This document shows positions 1-9,669 of a stretch of DNA of 64,000 nucleotides, one piece after another. The notes beneath the pieces were generated by a model, which did not search any database, was not told where the DNA came from, and saw only the letters and a program-made list of their open reading frames with translations. Both the position numbers and the translations under genes were made by a program. The DNA is taken from NCBI RefSeq assembly GCF_003833015.1, contig NZ_RJLQ01000019.1, positions 40,583 to 104,582 on the forward strand. The letters run 5' to 3'. The DNA comes from Clostridium sp. E02 (GTDB lineage Bacteria; Bacillota; Clostridia; Lachnospirales; Lachnospiraceae). The first letter of the stretch is position 1; each line of letters begins with the position of its first letter.

Positions 1-3000
1 CAGCCCGCAAATCTTCTCTGGTTTTTATTGCTCCAAAATCCAAAAGCTCCAGTACTCTGTGATAAGCGGTTCCTCGGGTTGCCCCCTGGGCTTTGTCTTC
101 TCGTTTCCCATCTTTTGCAAATTCAGGAATTGTTGGCAGAAAATCGCTTTCTTCTTCCTCTGCATACTGTCCCTGTTTTTTTAACTCAGATACCGTTAAC
201 TTGGCATGCAGTTTGGTATCCTCTAAAAAGGGATACTGGTATGTCAGTGCATGTTTTAACTCAGCCTCAAATGTGGAATCATACGTAGCCTTTGTGTCAA
301 AGGAGAGAAGACTTTCTTTGGACCATTTTTTCATAGCCTGCCGATTCATCTCAATCCCTACAAGATCAGAAACTTGCCACTCCTTTACAAGAATACTGCC
401 TGTATCCACTCCTTCTTTTGATTGAATCCCTGATTCCGTATATTTTCCTGACAGACTTATAAGCAGCCAGTCCAAATAAGAATCCGCCGTCTGGAGTATG
501 GTAAAAGGAACCTGCCCATCTACTCTCATAACATTTAAAAATCGTTCCAGTTTTTTATCCAGATAACGGTCAATCCCTGTTAAAATCAGCTTCTCTTTTG
601 CCCTAGTCATGGCTACATAAAGTACACGTAGTTCCTCTCCTAAGTTGTTCAACTCTGTTTTTCTCTTTAAAACATGCTTTTTTAGTGTAGGTGCTTTGAT
701 TCTCTGTTCTAGATTAAGATAATCGGTCCCTATTCCAAGTTCTGGATCAATCAGCAACTTTCCATATGCATCCTGCTTGTTGAATTTTTTCCCCATACCA
801 GCTAGGAATATAACCGGAAACTCAAGTCCTTTGCTTTTATGGATGCTTATAATGCGAACTGTATTTTCCTCTCCTGCCAGGGAAGCTTCTCCAAAATCGG
901 TATCGTATTTCTTTAGATTTTCAATGTATCGAATAAAATGAAACAATCCAGAATAAGTGGTTTTCTCATAGGCGGAAGCTTTTTCCACCAGCATAGTCAA
1001 ATTAGCCCTCCGCACTTCTCCTCCTGGCATCGCTGATACATAATCGAAATATCCGGTGTTCTCGTATAGATCATACAACAGTTCATGAATGGAAAGAAAT
1101 GCTGATTTCTCCCTGTAATCCAAAAGCATCTCATGTAATTTCTTTAATTTACCATATAGATCCGGATATTTTTTATCTTTCTCTCCAATCTCCATATAAG
1201 CTTGCCAAGCTCCGTAGATTCCCCGGTCTTGTCCCTTATCCGTTGTATTTTTCCACAAAGCCATACAATATGCCAGTTCCTCATCGGAAACCATTCCAAT
1301 AGGGGACTTTAAGACTGCGGCCAAAGGAATATCCTGCATCGGATTATCTATGATATTTAACATGGACAGAACGGTTTCTACTTCTATTGCAGAAAAATAT
1401 CCCGTTTTTCTCTCCGCATAGGCCGGGATTCCCTCATTCATAAATACACTTACAAATTCTTCTGCCCATCCGCTTAAACTTCTTAACAGTATCACCATAT
1501 CTTTGTACTCTGCAATGCGATACCTTAAAAGCTTTTTATCCCAGATCATCAAACCCGTTTTCGGATCCGTGAGTGCTCTTATCTTTCTGGCTATTACCTT
1601 TGCTTCCATCTCCCGACTGGTAAAGTCAGATGCAGCTCCATCTAGCTTTTTTTCCAGATCTTTCGATGATTGGATCAATAGAAGTTCTGGCTTTTCCCCG
1701 AATGTTTCTTCCTCTGGAAATACAGCTCCTGCATGAAGAGCTGTTTCTTTCGTATAACGAATGCTGCCCAGATTCTTTGTCATGATCTGATAAAAAACTT
1801 CATTGATCCCAGTGAGTACCTGATGCCTGCTTCGAAAATTCTGATGCAGTTCAATTTTTTGATAGTTTCCTTCTTCTGTTTGATAGGTTTCGTATTTCGT
1901 AAGAAACAGTTGAGGTCTTGCCAGACGAAACTGATAGATACTCTGTTTTACATCCCCTACCATAAACACATTGGGATTGCCAAATCGTTCTCTTGATATG
2001 CTCTGTATCAGCGTTTCCTGCACATCATTGCTATCCTGATACTCATCAACCAAGATCTCTTCGAATTGACGGCTTAATTCATCTGCTGCTTCTGACGGAA
2101 TCCGTTTTCCATCTTCCTCCGTCAATAAAATTTCCAGTGCATAATGTTCCAGATCATTAAAGTCCACCAGATTTCTGTCTCGTTTCTTTTCCTGATACCT
2201 TTTTTGATATTCCTCTGCTAAGTGAAGCAACATAGTAACCGCTTCACTGGTTCCTGCCATGTCAGAGAGCACTTCTTCGGGAGACTCAAAACAGTACAAA
2301 TCCCGAAGTTTTCCCACTGCCTTTTTCACTCGATCCCGAATGCCTGTCACACATGCCTTTTTTTCTGGGTCAATGTCTTTGCTTCGTATGGAAGCAAGTC
2401 GTACAAAGGAAATCTCTTGTAAACTACTATTTAGGCTTTCATACTCTTTGGCCATGCTCATCTCATCTAACATATGGAGATCGCTTTCCAGCATGGGAAG
2501 GTAAGCCTCTGGACCATTTTCTTCCTGACAAACTTCCATTGCAGCCTTGACCTGCATCTTCAACTCTTCTAGTGACAAAGAAACATCTTCCATCAGAAAC
2601 TTCATAAAAGCGGTATCCTTAAGATTCCCCTCTCCGCAGGTCTTAAGTTCTATTCTGCAATTCTCTATCCAGGTTTGGGGCCACGGATTGCTTTGGGAGA
2701 ATGTGTATACCTGCATGATGTAATCTTCAATTCCACGGTCCGTTTTCCCTGTTGCATAGGTTTCTACAAACCGTTCAAAGGAAGGGTCCTCTTTCTCATA
2801 ATATTCCTCAAGCATCTCCTTCATCACGTCGCCTTTTAAAAGGATCAGCTCCCCTTCATCTCCAATCCGGAATGCAGGATCAATGTCTAACTTGTTATAA
2901 TGTTCCCGGATAATTCCCAGACAAAAGCTGTCAATCGTTGTGATCTGTGCATAAGGAATCATGGCAGCCTGCATTTGGAGATGAGTATTATCTGGGTTTT

Positions 3001-3241
3001 CCATTAGTTTTTCATCCACGGCTTTTAACACACGTTCCCGCATCTCATCCGCTGCCGCCTTTGTAAACGTCATAACCAAAAGCTGATCGATTCCCAACGG
3101 ATTCTCTCCATCTGTAATCATCTGAATAATCCGCTCTACTAAAACCGCTGTCTTTCCACTTCCTGCTGCCGCGGACACCAAAAGATTTCTATTTCTGCTC
3201 TCAATGACCGCTTTTTGTTCCTCTGTCCAATTAATTGCCAT
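1..3241 (-). CDS. addA: ATP-dependent helicase/nuclease subunit AddA (partial, C-terminus beyond window)
   Basis: AddA is the helicase plus nuclease subunit of the AddAB double-strand-break resection machine, the Gram-positive counterpart of RecBCD. My translation starts MAINWTEEQKAVIE and has a UvrD-type Walker A (SAAAGSGKTAVL, about residues 24-35), the helicase motif VDEYQDSNDVQ, the motif HQNFRSRHQVL and the late helicase motif LYVAMTRAKEKL. The frame stays open to base 1, giving about 1080 codons; the family is about 1200-1250 residues, so the missing part is the C-terminal RecB-type nuclease domain. The ATG at 3239-3241 overlaps the last codons of addB by 11 bases, typical of translational coupling. 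Identification is very secure. Confidence 0.96.
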   Translation of the reverse strand, partial: MAINWTEEQKAVIESRNRNLLVSAAAGSGKTAVLVERIIQMITDGENPLGIDQLLVMTFTKAAADEMRERVLKAVDEKLMENPDNTHLQMQAAMIPYAQITTIDSFCLGIIREHYNKLDIDPAFRIGDEGELILLKGDVMKEMLEEYYEKEDPSFERFVETYATGKTDRGIEDYIMQVYTFSQSNPWPQTWIENCRIELKTCGEGNLKDTAFMKFLMEDVSLSLEELKMQVKAAMEVCQEENGPEAYLPMLESDLHMLDEMSMAKEYESLNSSLQEISFVRLASIRSKDIDPEKKACVTGIRDRVKKAVGKLRDLYCFESPEEVLSDMAGTSEAVTMLLHLAEEYQKRYQEKKRDRNLVDFNDLEHYALEILLTEEDGKRIPSEAADELSRQFEEILVDEYQDSNDVQETLIQSISRERFGNPNVFMVGDVKQSIYQFRLARPQLFLTKYETYQTEEGNYQKIELHQNFRSRHQVLTGINEVFYQIMTKNLGSIRYTKETALHAGAVFPEEETFGEKPELLLIQSSKDLEKKLDGAASDFTSREMEAKVIARKIRALTDPKTGLMIWDKKLLRYRIAEYKDMVILLRSLSGWAEEFVSVFMNEGIPAYAERKTGYFSAIEVETVLSMLNIIDNPMQDIPLAAVLKSPIGMVSDEELAYCMALWKNTTDKGQDRGIYGAWQAYMEIGEKDKKYPDLYGKLKKLHEMLLDYREKSAFLSIHELLYDLYENTGYFDYVSAMPGGEVRRANLTMLVEKASAYEKTTYSGLFHFIRYIENLKKYDTDFGEASLAGEENTVRIISIHKSKGLEFPVIFLAGMGKKFNKQDAYGKLLIDPELGIGTDYLNLEQRIKAPTLKKHVLKRKTELNNLGEELRVLYVAMTRAKEKLILTGIDRYLDKKLERFLNVMRVDGQVPFTILQTADSYLDWLLISLSGKYTESGIQSKEGVDTGSILVKEWQVSDLVGIEMNRQAMKKWSKESLLSFDTKATYDSTFEAELKHALTYQYPFLEDTKLHAKLTVSELKKQGQYAEEEESDFLPTIPEFAKDGKREDKAQGATRGTAYHRVLELLDFGAIKTREDLRA

Positions 3242-6200
3242 CTTTTTGTCCTCCCTCCTCATCTCCTTCTATCTCCGGCCAGATCTCCTCGGACTTAAGG
3301 GCTTTGAATTTTCGATACTTGTACCCCTGGGTCTTTGGATCAAAGCCACAAACTGAGTGGTAAGGACAATAATCACAAGCACTTTTATTCCCTTGTTTAT
3401 AAGGATTTACATCTATGATCCCATCCAGTATTTCCATTCCCTGTGCCTTTAACTTATCATTTACAAATTGCCTCAGTGCCCCGAACCGTTTTGCTCCTGC
3501 TACAGAGGATTTTGCCTCCTGTATGATTCCATTTTTCATGGCAACAGGGATCACATCTGATTCCTTTTCAATCTCATGATCCAGATGAGCGATCGCTGCA
3601 AAGTCGCTATTTACCAGGCCGTTCATGCGAAGCTTTTTTAACATCTCTTTGTCGATCTCTTCTTTTTTCATCTCACCGTTTTTTTCTATGACCGGATCAT
3701 CAATGTTATAGTAAAAGATCCCTGCCGGAACCACTTTCTTGTCGGGTCTTCGCCTCTCTTCCATCTCCAGTGCCGCATCCATATATACAACTAGTTGAAG
3801 CTGCAGCCCATAATAAAGAGAAGTCAAATCAAATGCCGTACTCCCAGATTTATAATCAATAATCTTTACATAAACCGTTTCATCCTCTTCACATAAATCC
3901 ATACGGTCAATTCTGCCCCGTAAATGAATGGCTTCATCCTTTGACAACGGAATCCGCATGGCTTTTAAATGATCCTCCGCAGAAAATGAGACTTCAAATC
4001 CTACGGGAGTGAAATCTCCTTTTTTCAACTGCTCAACAAGAGCCCATACCGTACGGTCCGTAATCCGCTCTACCTTTCCTGCAAGATAGGCATTTCTCGC
4101 TGAACTTTTTAATATAGTATTGCCATACTCCTGAGCCACCTGGGTGACACACGCATGAACCATGGATTTGCGTTCTTCCTCAGACAAAGAATGAAAATCC
4201 TTTTTTTCTTCCGTCATTTTCTGAAACCACAAATCGATAGAATTGTGAAATAAGTTCCCGATGTCCATCGCTGCCAGTTCATACTCTTTCCGTTCCATAA
4301 GCTCCAATCCGTAAGTTAAAAAATGAGCATAAGCGCAGGATGCATACTGTTCCATACGGGTTACACTTCCTCTCATAACAGAGCCATAAAGGGCTTTGGC
4401 TGCTAATTTCCCGATCCCTTTCTTCTCATAGACATAAAAGGCCGCATCTGCTAGTTTCTTTCCTTCTTCTTTGTATTGATCCGATAAAAGAAACGCTCTT
4501 AGAAGCTCTAAAAATTCACTTTTCGCTTCCAAGTTTCCACTGCCATATTCTCTTAGTTCATCTGCCAGTCGTTTTTTTGCTTCCAGAAACGATAAGGGTA
4601 CCCCTTTCTTTTCGGGAGCCTGTTCCACAAGAAGTGGGAAAATTTTTTTCAATTCTCCAATCAGTGTGGAGGGACGCATGCTTTTTCCACTTCCATCCAT
4701 TGCTGTATAGGACAAAATAAGTTCCTGTTCTGGTTTTGTGAGTGAAAGGTAGATATAAAACCGCTGGCGAAACCCTTCCTCCATGGCCGTAGGGGCAAGT
4801 TCCATGTCATTGTTATGTAGATACACCCTTTCCCGATCTGTAAAAAGACTGCTTTTCTCCTTTTTCACCGGAACAATTCCGTCATTTACTCCCACAAAAA
4901 ACAGCACTTTAATATGATCAAGTCTCGTTCTAGTCAGATCTCCTACAAAAACCCGGTCTATGGAAGCTGGAATCACACCGACTTTAATCTCAGAAAATCC
5001 TGCATCCAAAATCTCCGCGTACTCTTTTTTACTTACATGCTCCTCACCCAGAAGACCTGCCAATCGATCAAATAAATCCATTACAAGTCCATAAACCTGT
5101 CCGTATTCTTTGGCAAGACTAAATTCTCCCATATCCTGGAATTTTTTCTCATAGGCTGTCATCTTCTCTTCCATTCGGTTGTCCATAAGAAGATCCAGAA
5201 CCGCAGCCGTTAAAGTTGATACGGTAGAATCCTTTTTTTGAAATGCGTCCCTTAACTTTGTTAAAGGAGTCAAAATCTCTTCTCTTAGCTGGTTTAATTC
5301 CAACAGGTTTAATTCCTTTCCTCCTCGGTACCAGCCTTCCCACGGTGTTTCCCATCTTTTATATCCCCGGATTCCAAGCGCAATCACGTAGTTTTCCAGA
5401 CGATCGGCTTTTTCCTTATCTTCTTCCCGGATGATCAGTCCGGTACGAATGTACCGAAGCACTGATTCATAGGAAAAATCCTTTCGAATGATATCAATCC
5501 CAGCCCGAATCACTTCCACCATAGGGTTTTTTAAGATACTCTTCTTATCATCTAAAAAGAATGGAATCCCATTTTGCTGGAATTGATGGTTGATTTCTTT
5601 GGCATAACTTAAAAGATCTCCCGTTATCACTGCCATATCCCGATACCTTAGCCCATTTTTCCGAACCCTTTCTTCCATTGAACGGAGAACAAATGCAATC
5701 TCCTCTGACGGATTCAGTGCCTGGTATAAATGAATGGAGGCTGGCACTTCTTTGTATTTATTTCCTTTGTAGCGGTAAAGATTCTGTTCCAAAAAATCAA
5801 GATCCACTCCCGCCCCTTTTTGAAATCGAATCTGTGGGTGAGCAGAAAGCAGGATATCCTGATCCCGGCTGGTCTGCGTAACTTTTGCAAGATCGTTTAT
5901 CTTCTTTATCATCTGCCGGCTCATGTAAAATAGCTCTTGGGACCCTGTTTTCTGGCTCATGTTTTCCCTTGGATCAATGGTCACTGTAATTATGACCTTT
6001 TTGCAATACCGAAGAAGCAATTCCAAAATCCGGTACTGGACTGGGGTAAAACCAGTGTATCCATCTAAGGTAATCACACTGTTTTTGATCCGTTCTGATC
6101 TCGGAAGAACATGACAAAGCACATCAAGAATTTCCTCTGTAGTAATGTATTTTTTTTCAATATAATCTTTGAATCCCTGATAGACCACAGAAATATCTGA

Positions 6201-6665
6201 TAACTTCTGGCGAAGCACTGGACTTATAGTTTGGGGGATTTCTTCCTTTAATTGGTCTGGTGAAATTCCATATTGATAAAGCTCAGACAACATGGATTTT
6301 AACTGAGATATAAATCCTGCTTTTGATAAATGTTCTTTATATAAAATCAAATCTTTTTTATGATTGGCCGCCACTTTCCGCAAAACCATTGATTTCCCCA
6401 TATCATCAAGAATCTGAGGATTCTTGATAGAAAGTTCTTCAAATATCCGGTAAGCGAATCTCATAAAACTAACAATGTCAATATTCATAACTCCATGGTT
6501 TGGATGGAGGGAAACGATCTCTTTTTGGGTCTGCATAGTAAACTGCTCTGGTACCATGGCAATGTATTTGGTCTCTGGATCACTTATGGACTGCCGAATC
6601 AGTTCGGTATACAGACAAGTCGTCTTGCCTGACCCAGAACCACCTATAATAAATTGAAGTGACAT
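3231..6665 (-). CDS. addB: ATP-dependent helicase/deoxyribonuclease subunit AddB
   Basis: This is the partner of AddA in double-strand-break processing. The 1144 residues match the usual AddB length. The N-terminus has a Walker A motif (GGSGSGKTTCLYTEL). The C-terminal nuclease domain carries the iron-sulfur cysteines: one in EQYASCAYAHF and three in CDYCPYHSVC at about 1097, 1100 and 1106, which in AddB bind a structural 4Fe-4S cluster. A nuclease motif is visible as VKIIDYKSG. The start is supported by GGAGGCG nine bases before the ATG. It is the first gene of an addB-addA operon. A 12-bp inverted repeat lies about 30 bases upstream (6694-6730). I saw no LexA-type box. Confidence 0.97.
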   Translation of the reverse strand: MSLQFIIGGSGSGKTTCLYTELIRQSISDPETKYIAMVPEQFTMQTQKEIVSLHPNHGVMNIDIVSFMRFAYRIFEELSIKNPQILDDMGKSMVLRKVAANHKKDLILYKEHLSKAGFISQLKSMLSELYQYGISPDQLKEEIPQTISPVLRQKLSDISVVYQGFKDYIEKKYITTEEILDVLCHVLPRSERIKNSVITLDGYTGFTPVQYRILELLLRYCKKVIITVTIDPRENMSQKTGSQELFYMSRQMIKKINDLAKVTQTSRDQDILLSAHPQIRFQKGAGVDLDFLEQNLYRYKGNKYKEVPASIHLYQALNPSEEIAFVLRSMEERVRKNGLRYRDMAVITGDLLSYAKEINHQFQQNGIPFFLDDKKSILKNPMVEVIRAGIDIIRKDFSYESVLRYIRTGLIIREEDKEKADRLENYVIALGIRGYKRWETPWEGWYRGGKELNLLELNQLREEILTPLTKLRDAFQKKDSTVSTLTAAVLDLLMDNRMEEKMTAYEKKFQDMGEFSLAKEYGQVYGLVMDLFDRLAGLLGEEHVSKKEYAEILDAGFSEIKVGVIPASIDRVFVGDLTRTRLDHIKVLFFVGVNDGIVPVKKEKSSLFTDRERVYLHNNDMELAPTAMEEGFRQRFYIYLSLTKPEQELILSYTAMDGSGKSMRPSTLIGELKKIFPLLVEQAPEKKGVPLSFLEAKKRLADELREYGSGNLEAKSEFLELLRAFLLSDQYKEEGKKLADAAFYVYEKKGIGKLAAKALYGSVMRGSVTRMEQYASCAYAHFLTYGLELMERKEYELAAMDIGNLFHNSIDLWFQKMTEEKKDFHSLSEEERKSMVHACVTQVAQEYGNTILKSSARNAYLAGKVERITDRTVWALVEQLKKGDFTPVGFEVSFSAEDHLKAMRIPLSKDEAIHLRGRIDRMDLCEEDETVYVKIIDYKSGSTAFDLTSLYYGLQLQLVVYMDAALEMEERRRPDKKVVPAGIFYYNIDDPVIEKNGEMKKEEIDKEMLKKLRMNGLVNSDFAAIAHLDHEIEKESDVIPVAMKNGIIQEAKSSVAGAKRFGALRQFVNDKLKAQGMEILDGIIDVNPYKQGNKSACDYCPYHSVCGFDPKTQGYKYRKFKALKSEEIWPEIEGDEEGGQKDGN

Positions 6666-6693
6666 AACCTAATCGCCTCCTATTCTTCTATCT

Positions 6694-6730
6694 TTTTATC
6701 TCATAAGACGTGATTTCCTATGAGATAAAA
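6694..6730. repeat. Perfect 12-bp inverted repeat in the addB leader
   Basis: TTTTATCTCATA (6694-6705) and TATGAGATAAAA (6719-6730) are exact reverse complements separated by 13 bases. There is no T-run after the second arm on either strand, so a terminator is unlikely. It could be an operator or an mRNA hairpin ahead of addB. The right part is shared almost exactly with 9514-9530 (ATTTCCTATGAGAYAAAA). Confidence 0.55.
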
Positions 6731-6849
6731 CAAAACGCATGTTTGCTTACCATATTATCACAAATTTCCTTTTACAACAATAAATTCTTAGGAATGAAAC
6801 CACCCAATCCACTCATACATTATAACAAACGGTATGGAGGGCTTTTTAT

Positions 6850-7290
6850 ATGAGCTCAAAAACAAAAATAGTTGTTCTACGAATGAAAGAAATCATTTAC
6901 ACTGCAATTTTTGTAGGCCTTGGGATTCTTCTCATAACCCTGTTTTTAGTCATGTTCCGCCCGAAAAAGGATTCAGTCCCTACTTCCAGCGATCCTATGC
7001 TCTATGTTCCGGGTGTGTATTCTTCTGCCATTACATTAAACAGCCAGGATGTGAATGTAGAAATCACAGTTGACTCAAAGAAAATCACTTCTGTTACTCT
7101 GGTTCCATTAAGCGAGGCGGTTACCACCATGTATCCTCTTATGCAGCCCGCTATGGATAACCTATCGGAACAGATTTTGAAAAACCAGTCCACCAAAAAC
7201 ATTTCTTATTCCGATGACACACGCTATACTTCCAGCGTATTGTTAAAGGCTGTGAATCAAGCACTTACCAAGGCTGAAAAAACAGATTAG
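6850..7290 (+). CDS. Small membrane-anchored protein with FMN_bind-like extracellular domain
   Basis: The protein has 146 residues, with a single membrane segment at about 14-36 (EIIYTAIFVGLGILLITLFL) and an outside domain. From about residue 52 the pattern GVYSSAITLNSQDVNVEITVD, then KKITSVTLVPL, then an A/L-rich end resembles the FMN_bind fold found in RnfG/NqrC-like proteins. In that family the flavin-carrying motif is SGATxTS; here the equivalent place reads DDTRYTSSVLLKAVNQAL, so the flavinylation Thr context is degenerate and flavin binding is doubtful. GGAGGG precedes the ATG. It stands alone, divergent from addB. The family assignment is inference from pattern; the protein itself is very likely real. 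Confidence 0.7.
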   Translation: MSSKTKIVVLRMKEIIYTAIFVGLGILLITLFLVMFRPKKDSVPTSSDPMLYVPGVYSSAITLNSQDVNVEITVDSKKITSVTLVPLSEAVTTMYPLMQPAMDNLSEQILKNQSTKNISYSDDTRYTSSVLLKAVNQALTKAEKTD

Positions 7291-7454
7291 GATCAGAACA
7301 AGATCACGTACATAATACAAAGGAACAAACCTGGCTGCCGATTTATGCCCTTTTTCGGTCTTTCTACCGGTAGCCGGTATATTTAAGAAGTTCTCTTTAA
7401 TTTCACCGGAACAGGCTTGACAAGAAAAGATATGTTTACTATACTAATATCAAA

Positions 7455-7574
7455 TAAAAGGGAGTAGCTTACGCTTACAGCGTTTTGTGTATTCGACATA
7501 CCCGTTTTCCTTCTATCAGAATTCCTTCTGTCAGTGTGGACAAACCGGTACGCATATAATTAGCGAGACTTTTA
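7455..7574 (+). ncRNA. yybP-ykoY (Mn2+) riboswitch
   Basis: The 5' end has the conserved GGGAGTAGC (7460-7468) and the 3' end has TTAGCGAGACTTTTA. The closing stem pairs TAAAAG (7455-7460) with CTTTTA (7569-7574). This matches the yybP-ykoY class, known to sense Mn2+ and to control cation transporters. The 3' closing strand is also the 5' arm of the terminator at 7562-7610, so ligand binding should prevent termination and switch the downstream CaCA exchanger on. Confidence 0.85.
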
Positions 7575-7610
7575 CTGCACGGGAACGTGCAATAAAAGCC
7601 TCGCTTTTTC
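7562..7610 (+). terminator. Riboswitch expression-platform terminator
   Basis: Nineteen-base arms (7563-7581 and 7586-7604, one mismatch) with a GGAA loop are followed by TTTTT. The 5' arm overlaps the 3' strand of riboswitch stem P1, making the two structures mutually exclusive. Confidence 0.9.
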
Positions 7611-7647
7611 AATACACCTACAATCTTAATAAGAAAGAGGGATTCAT

Positions 7648-8565
7648 ATGATGATGTACGTAAGTTTAATATTAGGTTTTGTACTGCTAATCAAGGGTGC
7701 CGATTATTTTGTAGAAGCCAGTTCGTCGATTGCCAGAAAGTTACGAATCCCCAGTATCATCATTGGTCTAACAATCGTAGCATTCGGCACCAGTGCACCG
7801 GAGCTTGCAGTCAGTACTACCGCTGCTCTGTCTGGCAACAATGATATTGCAATTGGAAATGTGATCGGTTCTAATATCTTTAATCTTCTGGTAGTTTTAG
7901 GTGCATGTGGTGTCATACACCCGTTTCGGGTACGGCTTCGTTGGGATTACGCTGCATCGATAGGTGCTGGTGTTTTATTGCTCGTCATTATGATTACGAA
8001 TTTAAATATTTCCAGATTAGAAGGCGTTATCCTCTTTGCTTTTTTTATATTCTTCGTAGGCTTTACCATTCGAGACGCCATCGTAAACCGGGCTCCCAAA
8101 GAAATTGAAACGGTTTCCATGCCCAGTTGGCTCTCCGCTGTCTATATCATTCTTGGTCTTTCCGCAATTATATGGGGCGGTAATCTAGTTGTGAATAATG
8201 CCAGTGCCATCGCAGCCTCCTTTGGCCTTAGTCAGTCATTAATCGGACTAACCATAGTGGCTTTTGGCACTTCCTTACCAGAACTAGTTACTTCCATCGT
8301 CGCTTCCAGAAAAGGAGAAAATGGTCTGGCACTTGGTAATGTAATTGGATCCAACCTCTTTAATATCCTGATGGTACTTGGGATCTCCGCCTCCATCAGC
8401 CCCATTAAGGTAAATCCGCTGTCTATTTATGACGCCGCTTTTTTAATCCTCATCAGCCTTGTCACCTTTCTATTTTGCAAGACCAAGAAAAAGTTAAACC
8501 GTTTGGAAAGTATATTTATGATCGTCGTTTATATGATCTATATGTTCTATATCGTGATTCGATAG
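7648..8565 (+). CDS. CaCA-family calcium/sodium antiporter (YrbG-like)
   Basis: This 305-residue, about ten-helix membrane protein has the two internal alpha-repeats of the Ca2+/cation antiporter superfamily. Repeat one is GTSAPELAVS followed by IGNVIGSNIFNLL; repeat two is GTSLPELVTS followed by LGNVIGSNLFNIL. These carry the ion-binding acidic residues. The gene sits right behind a Mn2+-sensing yybP-ykoY riboswitch, so Mn2+ efflux or exchange, rather than only Ca2+, is a reasonable inference. An AGAGG stretch precedes the first of three consecutive ATG codons; the second or third could equally be used. It is monocistronic: the next gene converges. Confidence 0.93.
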   Translation: MMMYVSLILGFVLLIKGADYFVEASSSIARKLRIPSIIIGLTIVAFGTSAPELAVSTTAALSGNNDIAIGNVIGSNIFNLLVVLGACGVIHPFRVRLRWDYAASIGAGVLLLVIMITNLNISRLEGVILFAFFIFFVGFTIRDAIVNRAPKEIETVSMPSWLSAVYIILGLSAIIWGGNLVVNNASAIAASFGLSQSLIGLTIVAFGTSLPELVTSIVASRKGENGLALGNVIGSNLFNILMVLGISASISPIKVNPLSIYDAAFLILISLVTFLFCKTKKKLNRLESIFMIVVYMIYMFYIVIR

Positions 8566-8571
8566 ACCAAA

Positions 8572-9444
8572 TTATTCCATCGGTGCCCGGTAAAAGCTTC
8601 CAAAGAACTGCTGCGTTTTAAACATATTTACAATCACATGGTCATCCACTCGGTGGAATAAAGCAATAATATCTGTGACCTCATAGGAAGACACTACAGT
8701 ATGAAGAAGATACATCTTCTTCTTGCTGTAACCACCCATGGCATCGACACAGGATATGCCATGTCTAAATTCCTTTCCGTATTCTCCGGCCAGTTCCGGC
8801 CCTTTTTCCGTCGTAATTTGAAGCGTTACCCGATCATACCTATGATGAAATGTGGAAATAACTTTCGTTGTAACAAACTGAAACAAAATAGAGTATCCAG
8901 CATAATCCCAACCAAAAATAGCTCCAAAAATACAAAGTACAAGTACATTCCCACTGAATACAGAAGACCAGATAGAATTCCCCGTTTTATTGGATACATA
9001 AAGAGCAATAAAATCAGTTCCCCCTGTGGACGCATTCCCCCTGAGTGCTAGAACAACGGAAAATCCATATAATACGCCCCCATAAACCACATTTAATAAT
9101 CCGTCATCGAAAATAGGTTGGAAGTTACAGATTTTTAATAATGCACTGGATAACAATACTTGAAGCAATGAATACATCGTAAATCGCTTGCTGATGCTTT
9201 TACTGCAGATGAAAGCCACCGGAAGGTTTAACAAAATCATGCCAAGGGACGTTGAAATGTGAAAACCAAATAGAGACGTAATTCGATCAATTAGTATGGC
9301 AAGTCCCGTAAAACCTCCAGAAAGCAATCCAGCCGGCCGAATAAATGCCTGAATTACGTATGTTTGTAATAAAGCAGATCCAATCACAGCCGCTGTGGTC
9401 ATCGCACATCGGATCCTTTTATCCCGTCTTAGAATTTTCCACAT
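8572..9444 (-). CDS. YitT family membrane protein (DUF161 plus DUF2179)
   Basis: This conserved integral membrane protein is of unknown transport role. Five to six hydrophobic helices occupy about residues 15-205, with the family pattern RPAGLLSGGFTGLA, then GNASTGGTDFIA. The C-terminal DUF2179 domain follows (ITTEKGPELAGEY to FKTQQFFGSF). I place the start at 9444 (MWKILRRDKR) because AAGGAGG lies six bases before it; the ATG six codons upstream overlaps that ribosome binding site. The gene is preceded by a promoter and a structured leader ending in a terminator (9528-9698), so its expression is probably attenuated. Confidence 0.88.
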   Translation of the reverse strand: MWKILRRDKRIRCAMTTAAVIGSALLQTYVIQAFIRPAGLLSGGFTGLAILIDRITSLFGFHISTSLGMILLNLPVAFICSKSISKRFTMYSLLQVLLSSALLKICNFQPIFDDGLLNVVYGGVLYGFSVVLALRGNASTGGTDFIALYVSNKTGNSIWSSVFSGNVLVLCIFGAIFGWDYAGYSILFQFVTTKVISTFHHRYDRVTLQITTEKGPELAGEYGKEFRHGISCVDAMGGYSKKKMYLLHTVVSSYEVTDIIALFHRVDDHVIVNMFKTQQFFGSFYRAPME

Positions 9445-9527
9445 AAAATTCCTCCTTATCAATAAATAATATTATATATGATTACTTATATCATATCAAT
9501 AATTAAGGATGTTATTTCCTATGAGAC

Positions 9528-9663
9528 AAAAAATAGAGAAGTACCTTTCCCCCACAGAAGGCACTCCTCCGTCACGATCCAAAACCGTCACATTATACTG
9601 TTTCTACATTTTGGCATCCCCGAGCCCAAATGATGCACGAAAAACACTTTTTCCTGCGCTACA
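9528..9663 (-). ncRNA. Unassigned structured leader RNA with terminator upstream of yitT
   Basis: The predicted transcript of about 136 nt starts near 9663. It shows a hairpin (GCGC...GUGC, 9635-9659), then an H-type pseudoknot possibility: GCAUC pairs GAUGC (9632-9636 with 9614-9618), while CAUUUGG in the loop pairs CCAAAAUG (9626-9632 with 9607-9614). CCAAAA could pair instead with UUUUGG (9579-9584). It ends in an 8-bp terminator stem (9560-9567 with 9538-9545) and six U (9528-9533). Alternative pairings plus a terminator suggest a riboswitch or attenuator. I could not match it to a riboswitch class I know. A free-standing small RNA is the alternative. Confidence 0.5.
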
Positions 9664-9669
9664 TGTAAG

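Noticed and set aside
6666..6849. LexA box for addAB
   Set aside because: No GAAC-N4-GTTC type site is visible; the inverted repeat there has another sequence.
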